A stretch of 64,000 nucleotides of DNA, taken from positions 18,299,001-18,363,000 of the forward strand of contig CM044306.1 of assembly GCA_024291935.2 (NCBI GenBank), written 5' to 3'. Under the pieces are notes generated by a model, which was given only the letters and a program-made list of their open reading frames with translations, ran no database searches and was not told where the DNA came from. A program made the position numbers and the translations under genes. Positions 1 to 23,317 of this stretch are shown here, in pieces (positions within the stretch are counted from its first letter, which is position 1; each line of letters starts with the position of its first letter). Source of the stretch: Okapia johnstoni (taxonomy: Eukaryota; Chordata; Mammalia; Artiodactyla; Giraffidae).

Positions 1-215
1 CAATCCCTGGCCCAGGAAGATGCTGTGGAGCAACTCAACTACTGAAGCGCCATGCCTAGAGCCTGGGACCCACAACAAGAGAAGACACCACAATGAGAAG
101 CCCTTGCACCACAAAAATGAGCAGCCCCTGCTCTAGAGAAAGCAACGAGAGAAAACCTGCACAATGCAACGAAGACCCAGAGCAGCCAAAAATAAATAAA
201 TTTTTAAAAAAATGA
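1..215 (+). repeat. CHR-type tRNA-Glu SINE, 3' part
   Basis: This is the 3' two thirds of a long artiodactyl CHR-type SINE, cut by the window edge. It shows the family's run of 'agcaactcaactactg', 'cctagagcc' and 'gaagacccagagcagcc' phrases and ends in an A/T-rich aaataaataaa tail. No gene overlaps it. Confidence 0.75.
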
Positions 216-1035
216 CCCAACTATATGTCATCTACAAGTATACATAAGTAGTTGGAAAGGATGGAAACATATATTATGCAAACAGTTTTTTTAAAAGCAT
301 AATTTAAAAAGGCTATATTATTATCAGATAAAGTAGACTTCAGAGAAAGAAAATTACTAGGGACAAAGAAGGACATTATATGATGGTAAAAGGATCACTC
401 CACCAAGTAGAGCAATCCTAAATGCGTATACAACAAACACCAGAGCTTTAAAATACATGAAGCAAAAACTGATAGAGCTAAGGACTTCCCTGGTGGTCCA
501 GTGGTTAAGAACCCACCTTCCAATGCAGGGGATGTGGGTTCAATCCCTGGTCAGAGAACTAAGATCCCACAAGCTGCGGGGCAACTCAGCCCACACACTG
601 CGGCAAGAGAAACCCTCGCACTCCACAACAAAAAAAGCCCACATGCGCCACAGTGAAGACCCAGTGCAGCCAAAAAGGAGAAAGAAAAACCTGATAGAGC
701 TAAATGAAGAAATAGACAACTCTACAGATAGAATTGGGGGGTTCAATACTCTACTCTCAGCAACTGATAGAATTAGAACAGAAAGTTATCCAGGGCAGAA
801 GAGAACTGAACACCATCAAATAAGAGCATCTCCTTGACATTTATAAAACACTCCCCTCAATGGCAGCACGATATACATTCTTTTCAAATGCCCATGAAAT
901 ATTCACCGAGGTAGGCCATATTTACAAGTTTAAAAGAATTGCAACTATAGCTTATGTCCTCTGACCATAATGGACTCAAATTCAGTCACAGAAAGACAGT
1001 AGGAAAATCTCCAAATCATTTGAAAGAACACCTGA
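216..1035 (+). repeat. Old L1 ORF2 fragment, split by a SINE
   Basis: The sequence reads like degenerate L1 ORF2 on the plus strand (tracts such as 'gacttcagagaaagaaaatt', 'aaacaccagagctttaaa' and 'gatagagctaaatgaagaaa'). It carries many stops and no long frame. The SINE at 482-690 interrupts it, and the L1 text resumes directly afterwards. Confidence 0.6.
482..690 (+). repeat. CHR-type SINE inserted in L1
   Basis: It begins 'ggacttccctggtggtccag' and has the tRNA-like B-box region 'gggttcaatccctggtc'. A target-site duplication 'ctgatagagcta' flanks it at 469-480 and 691-702, so it landed in the older L1. The peptide readable across it is SINE-derived and not a gene. Confidence 0.85.
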
Positions 1036-2069
1036 TATAACCTTAACAGTTCATGGAAACTTCCTAGAGAATGGACCACTCTCTTGTATAAATAATGTAT
1101 AGGTGTTGTCCGGATAAAGACATGGAACTATGGATTTTCTGGCTAGAGGGGAAAACAGATGAATGGGATGAGAAGAAAACATGTTTTCTGTTTGTTGAAA
1201 AAGGCAAGGAATGATGAGATGTAAGATTGCAGGCATTTGTCATTTTTGTGAAATTCTAGTATCTGAACCTTATTGTAACTAGGGGAGAATTCCCTATTCT
1301 GGTGAGAATGAGAAGCAGAACCCATGTTCAGAATTGGAAAAATGCAAATACTCTTCCAACCTCCCTTGCAGATAAGGAATGGGTACATATGATCTAAGTT
1401 ACACCAATCAGATACACCTTCACTGACTTGGAGTTGAGAGCTAGTGACACAAAGACTTCAGATCAAGGAAAACTTAGCAGGTCAGGAAGATCCAGTTCCA
1501 TTCCAGGTAGAACAGGGGCAACTGTGTGAGCTACAGCACCACAGACCAATTCTACAGCAAGACTTGGGGCATCGTTCCTTGAATGTGCCACTTGAAGCTG
1601 GGTCCTGCAGTTCTCTAGCAAATACTGTTAGTTATTTCATTCAATAAATTATATATTTTTTCACTAAAATCAGACAAAGTCAATTTATGTTGCTTGAAAT
1701 AAAAATTCCTGTTGATAGAGGCTTCTGAGACAGAAGGAACAAGATCGTGGGGGGCCCATATTGTGTATGCCATATTGAAACGTGTGGCTCATTCTGGGAG
1801 GAATGGCAAATCATGGAAAGTGTGAAGTTAGAAAGTGATATGGGCATATTTTTCCATTAATAATACCAGCTGTAAATCACAAGTGCCTGAAATGGGCAGT
1901 AGTACCTACAAAGACTGAGAGGATGGGTGGATTTAAAATATGCAGGGAGGAGGAAGGGATGAAAGAGAGGGAGTAAAGGATGACCACCAGGCTTCTCACC
2001 AGGATGTCTAGAAGAATGGCTCCTCAAAATGAGATGAACTGGAATCAGTTTAAAATTGAATTTGTATTT
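1036..2069. other. Unique intergenic DNA, no gene seen
   Basis: I see no coding exon, no recognisable RNA gene and no clear repeat in this AT-rich kilobase. All open frames are short and stop-limited. Confidence 0.5.
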
Positions 2070-3440
2070 GCACACACTTTTTTTCTTTAAACTTTTTATT
2101 TTGAGGTAATTATACATTGACACATGTGAAAGAAATAATACAGAGAGATCCTGTGTACTGTTTACTCAGTTCCCCCAGGTGGTAGCACTTGGCAAAACTA
2201 TACACAGTATCACAGCCAGGAGATGGGCATGACAGAGTCAAGATACAGAACAAGTTCATCATTGATGAATTGAATGGCATCAAAATTTAAATGCTTTACA
2301 CTGTGAAAGATGAAAATACAAATTACACAGAAAATATTTTGCAGATCACATATCCAACACCAAGGACTTGGGTGTAGAATGTGTAAAGAAATCTCAAAAT
2401 TCAATATTAAAGAGAGCAATCCAATTAGAAAATGGGCAAATGTACCAATAGTTCACCAAAGAGCATATGCAAATAGCAAATAAACATATGAAAGATGTTC
2501 AACTTCATTAATTATTAGAAAAATGAAAGTTAAAACCATATGAGATGTTACTGCACATGTTATAATGCCCAAAACTAAAAATGGTGATAACATCAAATGC
2601 TGATGAGGATATGAAAAAACTGGCTTACTCATTGCTGGTGGGAATATAAATGGTATAACCACTCTGAAAATAGTTTTGTAATTTCTCTTAAAATGGACTT
2701 ATCATACAATCCCATAAGTACACTCTTGGGCATTTATCCCAGAGAAATCAAACTTATTTTCATGCAGAAACTTGTGCATAATAGTGGATAGCAGCTTTAT
2801 TCATAACGGTCAAAAACCTAGAAATTACCCAAATATCCTGCAATGGGTAAATGGTTAAATAAACTGTGGTACATTCATCCCATGGAATATCACTCAGCGA
2901 TAAAAGGAATGAACTATCAACACATGCAACCTGGATGAACCTCAAGGAAATTATATGGAGTGGAAAAAACAATCTGAAAAGAATGATTACATACTGCATG
3001 ATTCCATTTATGTAACACTCATGAAACATCATAATTATAGAGATGGAAAACAGATTAGTAATTGCCAGGGTTTAGGGCTGGGAGGAAGAGGCTGGCTGTG
3101 GCCAAAAGGGGTGGTACCGTATTTTCAATAATGGTACAGTTAACTGTCTTGAATGTGTTTGTATTAATACAAAACCACACATATGATAAAAACAGCATGG
3201 AGTTATACACACACATACAAATGAGTGCCGCTTCCCGCTGCGCCTCGCGGAAAAGCACGACCTTCGCCTGTATAAGTGGTGAAATTTGTATATGCTCTAT
3301 AGAGTGTACCAATGTCAACTTCCTGGAGAGACACCGTACTATATTTAGATAAGATGTTAACATTGGGGGAAGCTGGGTGAAGGGCGCAGGAGGCCTCACC
3401 ATACATTTATTTGTAACTTCCTGTAAATCTAATTATTTTA
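2070..3440 (+). repeat. Old L1 3' end (L1M-type)
   Basis: Plus-strand L1 sequence covering the end of ORF2 and the 3' UTR. It includes recognisable tracts such as 'aaaatgggcaaatgtacca', 'ctcattgctggtgggaat' and 'ggaatatcactcagcgataa', then the 3' UTR 'gtataagtggtgaaatttg'. It ends in an A-rich tail near 3440. Stops and indels are numerous, so it is ancient and inactive. A CpG-rich segment at about 3229-3268 does not belong to L1 and is reported separately. Confidence 0.75.
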
Positions 3441-4593
3441 AAATAAAACATTTATTTCTGATAAGAACATATAAGATCTCCTCTCCTTCAAAATAAAACC
3501 TTTAAAAAGGCTCAAAACCAGCATGACCAATCCCAGAAGCCATGCAACATTGTCTTGTCATGTGTTTAGAGATATTTTTGACATTTTCAACCTTGCTTCT
3601 CCCTACAAGTGAATGGAGTCCATGAAAATCTCACTGAAGCATTCTTTTCCAATCCTGGGCATTTACAGAGAAACTAATGGTGTTTTTTCTCTGTGTTGTC
3701 TGAACTTTAATTTCCTCATGTGCTTTTTGTTTTCCATTTCCACAGAACTGAGCTTGTGGCTGAATCATCTCACCCAATGTATTCTTCCCGCTTGGGGTGG
3801 TGGTAGTGGTGTACGCTTTAAAAAGCTGTCACTTTCTCTCTCATTAAGATTTTTCATAGCCCCCAATAAAAGTGCTTGTTGGATCTTTCCTTCTGCCTGC
3901 CCCATTCTGTCTCCATTTGGGGATGGAACTTAATGCCTTTGGGTATTTTACATGTAACTTACTCATTTTATGTTCCAAGCTTTATTGTAGCAGCCTAAGA
4001 TTGAGCATTCAGCCACTTAGGAGTGCCTTGAAATCTTAAGCAGCTAAGAAATCCTAGGGCCTTCTTTTGTCTTTTCCATGGTGAGTAACCTTGCATTCAA
4101 GGAGAGGAAAGGGAGAGAAATGGAGAGCCATCAATTATACAGAACTATTCTTTGAAAAGCCAGAGTGTCCATTTATCCTCCTCCCTAGGGGCAGCAGCAG
4201 GGCAGGGAAACTTAGTCATTACTAATAATATGAAATAATACAAAATGCCAACACAATAGTACTTTTGAACAGTGAGAGACCCGTAATGTAACTTCAGCAT
4301 AATATTAAAGCCACGAGACCCCCTGTTTATGTCTTACTGAAACAAATCACTTCCCCTTAGACTCACGTAAAGCCTCAAAGCTGGTGACAAAAGGCAGTCA
4401 TTTTCTACTTATAATGAGAGAGGAAACAAAGACGGATGTCTAGTCCCTGAATGGATGGCCAATCATTATTACAGAAGAGCAAAATTCATCCCTTGGTTGG
4501 GCCCCTCGTTCTCCATCTACATGGGTTTTAGGGCTTTGGCATCAATTGTGATCACCGTGTTCTCTGATAAAGAGCAGCCATGTGAAGACATAC
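3441..4593. other. Region downstream of CFAP97D1
   Basis: No gene is visible. On the minus strand, the direction of CFAP97D1 transcription, the first canonical AATAAA I find is at 3981-3986 (TTTATT on plus), about 610 nt past the stop codon. It could be the poly(A) signal, but nothing else confirms it. Confidence 0.35.
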
Positions 4594-8639
<4,046 letters not shown>

Positions 8640-8945
8640 AGCAGGGGGTGGGAAGAGGACTCTCCGAAACTCTGGTGTGGCAGCATTTCCCCCCCGGACT
8701 CAGGCCCAGAAGTCTTTCCCCGCGTCCGCCGGGGGCCAAGCGGCGCGCATACTTCCCGGAGCTGAGCGCGCCTGGGCGCCCGCGCTTTGCCGCTTCCCGC
8801 GCCTTGCGGGCCCGCCTCCGGGGCGGGACGGGGCGGGTCCCGGCTTCGGAGCCCCCGCCCAGCTGACCCGGCCGCTCTCCCCTCGCTCGCGGCTGCCCCG
8901 GCGTTCACAATTCGGGCGTGGAATTTTCCCGGCGAGGCAGGCTTA
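8640..8945 (+). promoter_or_regulatory. DUSP3: CpG island, probable DUSP3 promoter
   Basis: This GC- and CpG-dense stretch contrasts sharply with the AT-rich flanks. It contains direct Sp1-type boxes (GGGCGGG at 8821-8827 and 8831-8837) and an inverted one (CCCGCCC at 8854-8860); no TATA box is obvious. It sits about 2.7 kb upstream of DUSP3 exon 2, which fits the roughly 13-kb human gene. The protein-coding part of exon 1 should be in or next to this island, but I cannot find it (see findings). Confidence 0.7.
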
Positions 8946-9649
8946 GATCGGAGAATTGACATATCCCAAACTTGGGGGTCCAGAGATCTGGGCCCAGGTT
9001 TCCTCGCTCCTCCCCCTACTTTCCACTTAGGGTTTGATTTACCTAGAATTCTAGAACGACCCAATGATAAAACCCCTGAGGACCTGAGCCATCACTTAGA
9101 AAAGGCTGCCGACCTTCTCGCCACCAGGAAATGCATTTATTATTTATCACTTAGGAGTTCTTAGCAAATCGATTTTCTCATAGTCAAGCTACTAGTAAGA
9201 ATTTCTCAGCAGCGGGAGAGAACTAGTGATAGCCATTCTGAGAGGTGTTGAAATCTCAGCCAAAAGCAAAAAATAGATTCCCACTCCTGTGTAGCCTCCA
9301 GAGGGTGCAGGTTGGATTTTCATGAGACCCTGAGGTCCTAAGCTCCACGGGCCCAGAGACTGCATGTCTAACCCGGTTCTCTGCTTTTTCACAGGAAGAA
9401 ATGGTGGCCCAGAGCAGGTGAGGGCTTGTGAGGTTAGGGTCAATATCTTGTTCATGTCTGTATCCCAGGTCCTGGACTAGCACCTGATGCTTACTTTGCC
9501 AAGGACTGCCGCAAAAATGGGGGTCATCACAGAACTAGGGTGTCTGGAAGGCAGGTCCCAGCTTCATGCAGGCCAGCCTCGTCCATCTATCACTCATTCA
9601 CCATATGGAGCATCACTGGTGTCAGGCACTGAACAAGGTTCATTCACAG

Positions 9650-9858
9650 TGTGTGTGTTAATTGCTCAGTTGTGTCTGACTCTGCGCACCTATGGACTGT
9701 AGCCCACCAGCCTCCTCTGCCCATGTAATTTCCCAGGCAAGAATGCTGGAGTCGGTAGCCTGCCCTTCCCCAGGGGATCTTCCTAACCCAGGGATCAAAC
9801 CCTGGTCTCCCGAATTGCAGGCAGATTCTTTACTGTCTGAGCCACCAGACAAGCCATC
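9650..9858 (-). repeat. Bov-tA SINE
   Basis: Minus-oriented ruminant SINE: it opens with 'gctcagttgtgtctgactct' and ends 'ctgtctgagccaccagac', with the B-box complement 'gggatcaaaccctggtctcc' inside. Confidence 0.85.
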
Positions 9859-11059
9859 CTTCACAGGAGCGATGGTAAAATTGTTGAATGTTGACTTAGT
9901 ATTCGAGAAGGAAGGTGAATAGCAGTGACTCTTCAGAGTTTGTTATTTTAGAGCCTTTTTAATGAGCCACTACTTTACAGTTGCGTGCAGTGTCCTGATA
10001 GCTAACAAAGGGTACCAGAATCTCATCCAGAGTCCTCAGTAATTGCCGAGTTCTGAGAATAAGCCCCTCTCCATCCACCCAAGCAGCAAGGGGCCTTGGC
10101 ACTCTTGGAAACCCTGCTTTCTTGGGCAGTTTGGCTCAGTCAGCTGTCAACACTTCCAAGGTGGAAACCAAAGATGTGAACATCTGGTGGTAGTCAAGGG
10201 TGGCACATACCAATGGCCACTGTAGAAAACACTTAAGCAAATCTGACCTTGACACAGGGGCATGGGGAGGGCTCCGCAGGGAGGATTGACTGAGTAACCT
10301 ATTTCTCCCGCACCCCTTGCAGTCGAGTGCTTTAGCAAAATCAGGGCCCCTGATCAGGGCTCACAGGGCAGAGTGAAACCTGGAGGAGCCCCGTTTTCTG
10401 CCTCGCGAGATTTGTGGTTGATGTGGGCATGAGAAGCAGAGTGAGGGGGAAGATAGAGCAGGCCTTGTGTCGGGAGAAAAGAGGCCTCCTCCCAGCCCTG
10501 CCATGCAGCAGCCCTTGAGAGCATATGCACATCCTTCATCTGTCCTGTCGGGCCAGAGTTGAAGCTCCGTCCTTCCTTCCTCCCAGGGCTGATGTGACAG
10601 GCAAACAAGATCAGGCAGGAGAAGGCCTTGTGTAAAGTGTAAACTGCTGTTTGAATTGGGACGTTGTTGTGAGATGAAATAAAGCAGCCCTTTGACTATT
10701 CAGATCGAATGTTTTGTAACCTCCACTGGCTCCCTAAGTGCTTACTCACCCAGGAAAGCTTCAGAGACGTGGCTTGGGGACTATGGCAGGAAGGATCCCT
10801 CTAGGGGATGGAAGGGGGCTGCTGTACTTTATAATCCAAGGAAAAAGGCTGCTGGGCTGTGCTGATTTCATTTTTCACTGATTCACCACATACTCCTTCG
10901 GTACCTACTGTGTGTGCCAGGTACCAGAGCACGTGCAGGGCATACGGACATGAAGCAGACATGGTTCCTCCATCAAGGAGGTCACAGCCTGGACATCCAA
11001 ACAAATAAGCACAGTCAGGCATTAGGATAGTGGCCCTGACCACAGTGTCAGGCTCTGTC

Positions 11060-11210
11060 TACAGAACAGCTCATTTAACACTAACAACAGCCCCAGGAAT
11101 AGGTACTGTTATCATCCTCATCTTAGAGACAGGGAAACTGAGGCATAGAAAGGTTAAGTGATTTGTTCAAGCTTAGTAAGTGACAGGGCTGTCTGGAGTC
11201 TGGCTTCATT
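11060..11210 (+). repeat. MIR SINE
   Basis: It shows the MIR core 'cagggaaactgaggcatag', 'aaggttaagtgatttg' and 'agtaagtgacagggct', just upstream of DUSP3 exon 2. Confidence 0.7.
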
Positions 11211-11525
11211 TTTAGCCTCTTGGTGATATCACCACCACAGTATCGAGAGCATGATGCTGGATGAAGGGGAGATCAGGAAATGCTGCCAAGGGAAGTGAGA
11301 TATGAGACGGTACACCTTTATGAAGAAGGTGGAGAAGGGCATTCCAGATAGCGGGAACAGAGTGGGCATTAAAGCCCCCAGGCTATTTGTGGCAGGTAAT
11401 TGGAGCTGGCTGGAGTGAGGGCAGAGGGTCATAAGCTGAGGATGGAGAAGCCGACAGAGGCCAGAGCACGGAAGGTTCCTTTCTGAGCCAAGAGGCTTAG
11501 GGTCTTCTCCATCTTCCTCCCCTGA

Positions 11526-18012
<6,487 letters not shown>

Positions 18013-21000
18013 GGCGCCCCCACTGCCTCTTCTCTAGAGGTCAGATGGGGTGGGGGTCCCTGGTTGTGATGTCACAAGCTGCCATGTTTAGGAAACACAG
18101 TGTACCCTGCTCCCAGCATCACCAGGCACTTGCCCACATGTCTGTCCCAACACAGCCCTGGGCCGCTTTCCCCCTGGGGAGCATATAAAGCAGCTTGCTG
18201 AGGAGGGCATCCTGCTCCCTGGCGTGTCCTGTGCCTGCAGTTTATGACGTCCTCACCCTGAGGTGGGGGCCCAGACGGGGAAGGCCTGTGACAGGCGTGC
18301 TTCTCCTGGACGACCCAGGGCAAGAGGTCTGTGGAAGTGTAAGGCCTGAGATGCTCACAGGGGCCCCTCCTGACCTCCCCCACCCCCTCTCCAAACCCCC
18401 ACCCCTGGGCCCTTTCCTGAGTGGGGCTCTGTAAAGGAACTATGCAAACGAGGGCCCCTCTCCCCTCACTGTGTCTGTCCCCCCATGTCCTCACAGCCGT
18501 CCACGCCCTGCCCACAGAGACACGTCATGAGGTCTGAAGCTGGCTGGGGTCAGTTGTCCATGGGTGGAAATTCTCATAAAGTAACTGCATTTTTACAATT
18601 TCCTTAGGATTAAAGATACTGAAACAAAGAGGCCCTTGTATGGGCAAACACATCCCACTCCTTGAAGGACTCTCCTAGATCAGTAGTTTGAAAAATGTGA
18701 CTCCTTAGAAGGTTTGAGTTCAGAATCCACCTTTTAGGGATACTCGGCTCTCAGTCCCTTGGTCCGTTAGAAGAGTAGTTCCTTAGGCAGAGTTTTATTT
18801 TTCTTTTTTAGAAAACAGGGTGTTGAAGTCCAGCCTATTTAAAAACCCCACCATTTGGAGAATTACAAGGGTTTTGTCCTAAATTATAGTGTTGGCGAGC
18901 CTAAGCCACTCGTGCTCACTGCTTTTTGTCTCAGTTGCTATTCCAAGAACAGGAGGAGGAAATTGGCCAATTATAGCACATGTGTTGTTTGTGTGTGCGT
19001 GTGTGAGAGCAGCATAGCCAGTGGCTGGACAAGCAGGGGGTTGAACGGGCCCAGGCTGACACCCTGCCCACTCACAGGTAGTTCTTACAGCTCTCTGCTG
19101 CCAGAAAAGGTCCTGGAGCCTTGGCAGCCAAAATGACTCAGCCAGGCAGAAAGGAAATATGGCAGAACATCCAAATGGCACCTTTATTGATGGTAGAGCA
19201 AAGAAACAAAAAGAAACAGCCTTTGCAAGGACTTTTTAGGATGATGTTGGAAGCCATGAACACTCACACTCACATGTGTACACATTTGTCAGAATAGAGG
19301 AGTTTTGTTTTGAACACAGTCTTGTTAGAACTTGGCATGATTGTCATCAGGGCAAACGATGCAGTGCCGTCGTCTTCAGGTTCCCTAATGGCAGAGAGGT
19401 GGTCCTCAGTTCTGCCCCCTGGCACTTAGCACATAGATGTCTGATAAAAGTTTGTGGAATTAAACTTTTTTTTTCTTTTCTTGAGCACCAAATATATACA
19501 GGGCGTTGTTCTGGTGGGTCTATCAAGCTCCCAGAAGCCTGACTTGGTGGTAGGGTCCCTTGCAAGGATTTGCAAAGGAGTCTTACCTGAAATGAAATAT
19601 CAGGGAATTTTGTTGAATATTTAAAATTTAGTTTTAAGTTTCAATTCAGGCAGTGGTTCCGACCATGTGGAGGTGGAAAATGTGCCTTTTTGAGAATTGA
19701 CCAGAAGCTTCCAGCTAGGTGGAGGAGAGGCAGGTGTGCCCCGGGGCTTAACACCCAGGGGTAATGATCTCTATCTTGACAGAAGCAGCACCACCCAGCC
19801 TGATGTCCCCTTTACTCTGTGACTGCAGCAGCCCCGAACAGACTAGAATCGGTCTTCTTTTTCAGATACCAGGCTGCCCCCATAGACCCACCCAAGTGAA
19901 ACAACCTTCTTCCCCACTGTGTCCCTCACAGAGGCCAGATAACTCTTCCACTTCATCTAACTTGATCCTCACGATAACCTTATTAACTTGGTGTCGGGCT
20001 CATTCATGTATTGGTACCTTTAAGGAAAGGAACTGGGGTTCAGAGTGATTAGGGGTGGGGTGCTCAGGGCTGCCCAGCTCAAAGGCAGAGCTGAGGTGAA
20101 ACTTCAGGTTGACTGCTCTCTGAAGCTGAATTCTTCCTCTCCTACTGCACTCCTCCTCAAGAAATGAGCCCTCAGGAAGGTAGGTGTGCTGCGCATGCTG
20201 CTGACCCAGCCCCTGTGCACGAAGGCCAGTTAGCTTTGTAGCCAGAGGACAACAGTTCAAGCCGTGGTGCCGGGGGAGGGGAGGGGGGCCTGCTGCAGGA
20301 AAAATAAGAAGTGTGGGTCCCCAATTGGGTTAGAATATGTGGCTCTTCTTCTCGGAAACACGTAGCATCCCTAAGTCAGAGCTTTCTGCTCCACTTCCGG
20401 AAGAGGTTCAGGAGCTGGGGCTGCAGTCCCTCTCCCACGCCCAGGCAGTGGTCCTCACACGGGACAGCCTCAGCTACTTAGGTCTGCTGACAGGACCTCT
20501 TGAAGGCCTCTTTGTGGGGACATGTTGGAGAAAAGGCCACGGGGAGAATTACTGCCGTCACTTTGGGGCTACTTTTCTGCTGATAACTTGGGATTTCTTC
20601 ATAGTCTTAAGTCCCAGAAACCCTATCTTTCCTTCATGAGATGTGGCTCCTTCTTTGAGTAAAAACAGAATCAACTTCTGTTGTGTAAGAGCCAACACAT
20701 GCCCATCTGGACAGCTTCCCCCTGTGCCACCGGGAAGTGATGGAGTAGGAACTCAGGGTGCCTCAATCCCCGCCTCTGACCTGATCTCTTTGTTTGACTG
20801 GGAGACCCCATCTAGACCAGATGAGAGCACCAAATGGTTTTCTTCTCAGTTCTGAAGCAGTCCATCTTCCACAGGCTGGTCTGTTTCCCTGCCACTCCAA
20901 GTTAGCTGGAGAGCAGAAATCACCATCTTTCAAGCAAGGGGACTAAACTTGAAGACCTCTAAGGTCCCTTTTGGCTCTGACACCATCGCGTGGTTACAAG

Positions 21001-21515
21001 AATCCCCATTGACTTGGACCGCCACCTGGAAATTATAGGGTGTGTAACAATATGATGACCAGCAGGTGGCGCTGTGTTCCACCCATGGTGACGGATGCTT
21101 GGGAAAATGTTGGTGCCTTTTGTGTCACAGTGTTAAGATGCTAATATTTTAATCGAAATAAGCACTGATCTTAAAATATGAAGATGTTAGCTATTCTCGC
21201 AGGAAATTTTCTGTCATAAAACCGGCATCAAGAATCACTGAAGAGCTGACAACGATGGTCCTTCCAAGTCAAGATTTTATCCTGATTGGAAAGAGAGGCC
21301 ATCTCTGGTTGAGACAACAGATTGGTTGGAAGCTTAACTTATCTGCTGTCAGCTTTTAGGGTAATTTGATTGTGAAAGCATCAATTTTCTGGACATAAAA
21401 GGGAAAGGTATTAAACTGGTTTAAAACAAAATAAGTTTAATGTCTGTCATATCACAAATCAGTGTTAAAACACTAAAACTGTAACCAAAATAAATATATT
21501 ACAAAGAAATGGTCT
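18013..21515 (+). other. DUSP3: DUSP3 3' UTR (inferred)
   Basis: About 3.5 kb follows the stop codon before the first convincing poly(A) signal, matching the roughly 4-kb human VHR mRNA. A MIR-like piece lies at about 19935-20095. The segment is otherwise repeat-poor compared with the flanks, and no second gene is visible. Confidence 0.6.
21489..21494 (+). terminator. DUSP3: DUSP3 poly(A) signal candidate
   Basis: AATAAA is followed within about 20 nt by a T/G-rich element ('ggtctttttttgtccttctt'). Its distance from the stop agrees with the known mRNA size. Confidence 0.6.
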
Positions 21516-22397
21516 TTTTTTGTCCTTCTTATCATAGTTGATTTTCTTTTATACTTTTATGCTTAGCTTTTATGTTTGCTTTTTCTAATGGTCATCATTT
21601 AAAAATTCACCCTCCTGATCTAGTTATAGGTTCTGTGATGATTATATTCATGCAGTAAATATTTATTGAACATCTCTCAAGTACCAGAAAATTACTGGCT
21701 TAGGAATAATCTTTTTATTTAATTTTTAAAAATTCCAGCTTTATTAATTGTGTAACGGATTGGAATACTCTTGATTGGAGTGGCCCACCACCGCCAGTGA
21801 GGCAGGTAAGATTTATGTTCCTAAGAAAGGGGATGGGGTGCATCTCAGGGTCGCCTCACATGAAGATGACTACGTGGCATTTTAGGAGGTGAGTGAGCCT
21901 GCAAACAGGCAGTCCCTAACCATCCCCTGCCCTTAGAGGTTTTCTAAATTCCTCCATTAGCACTAACTCTTTTATGAGAAGCATTGTTTTTTTTCCCCCT
22001 CTGAATAAAAAACTGAGAGAAAACTGGGTGACTTTCCTCTGGACAGAAAGAGCCTAGGTAGAAAAAGAGCCTCTCTGGTCTCCAGCTCACCATCTACAGC
22101 AGGAGGCAATTAGACTAGCTCAGTATTTTCAAAACTCTTTGGCAACGTAAGCTTCATATTTTGATACAAAAGCACTGATATATAAAATGGGCAACATTTT
22201 TAAAATGGAACTTAAACATTTTAATTAAAAAGGCAATACTGTATAGGAACAGTAATAAATTCAAATAATACAAAAAAGGTTTAGTAAACCTTACCCCAAA
22301 ACTTCAATACCTCTCCCTCAGAGAAAGCCAGTTCTAAGTATATCCTTTTAGAAAAGCGCCATGCATGTGCAAGCGCACATGTATGGATACATGTGTG

Positions 22398-22610
22398 TAT
22401 GCTGTTATTGTTTAGTCAACTAAGTTGTGTCTGACTCTTGCAACCCCATAGACTGTAGCCTGCCAGGCTCTTCTGCCCATGGGATTTCCCAGGCAAGAAT
22501 AGGCTGGAGTGGGTTGCCATTTCCTTCTCCAGGGAATCTTCCCAACCCAGGGATTGAACCTGAGTCTCCTGCATTGGCAGGTGGATTCTTCACCACTGAG
22601 CCACCAGGGA
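22398..22610 (-). repeat. Bov-tA SINE
   Basis: Minus-oriented full copy: 'aagttgtgtctgactcttgc', 'ccatttccttctccagggaa', and the terminal 'actgagccaccagggaag'. Confidence 0.88.
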
Positions 22611-23189
22611 AGTGCATGTGTGTATGTAGATATCCTTTTCCCCATAAATGGAAAATATTCTACACTTTGATTTTTTTTTGCTAAACAATATACTGTACCC
22701 TCTGTTTCTTATATTCCTATTCATTTTACCAGCTACCTAGCATCCATTGTGTGTGGACAAACTGTGATTTCTGTATACTGTTATTTTAAAGGTCCAGTCT
22801 GCTTTAATGAGCACAAAATATAAAATGAGACTCATGAGTGATAATCACAATGTTTTATCCGCTTTGTATCCAGTTAATTTCTGTTGCCCGTTGGGGTGGA
22901 ACAGTGTCAGGCACAGCCTGATACTCAGAACTAAGGAAGGATGTTCTGTGCTCCCTTGTGTAATTTCATGGGTGTGGAAATGTCCAAGCTAACTTTAAAA
23001 AAAAGACAGTCTCTGAGCTATGGCTTTCTGAATTGATGATCCCATTTATAGGAAGTTCAAATGCATGAAGACTGCATTTTTTAAGTCTACATCAAACTGA
23101 GTTAATTTGCAGGCAATACCATGAGTGGGTTATCGCCAGTTTATTCAAAGCAGATGCACACCACATTGTTATGATGTGTATATTTATCA

Positions 23190-23317
23190 TGTTTTTATTT
23201 ATTTACCTAGGCTGGCCATGTGGCTCGTGGGATCTTAGTTCCCCAGTCAGGGATTGAGCCTGAGCCCTTGGCAGTGAAAGCACCAATTCCTAACCACTGG
23301 ACCACCAGAGAATTCCC
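23190..23317 (-). repeat. CHR-type SINE
   Basis: Minus-oriented short copy with 'gtgggatcttagttccccag' and 'cactggaccaccagagaatt'. Confidence 0.85.
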
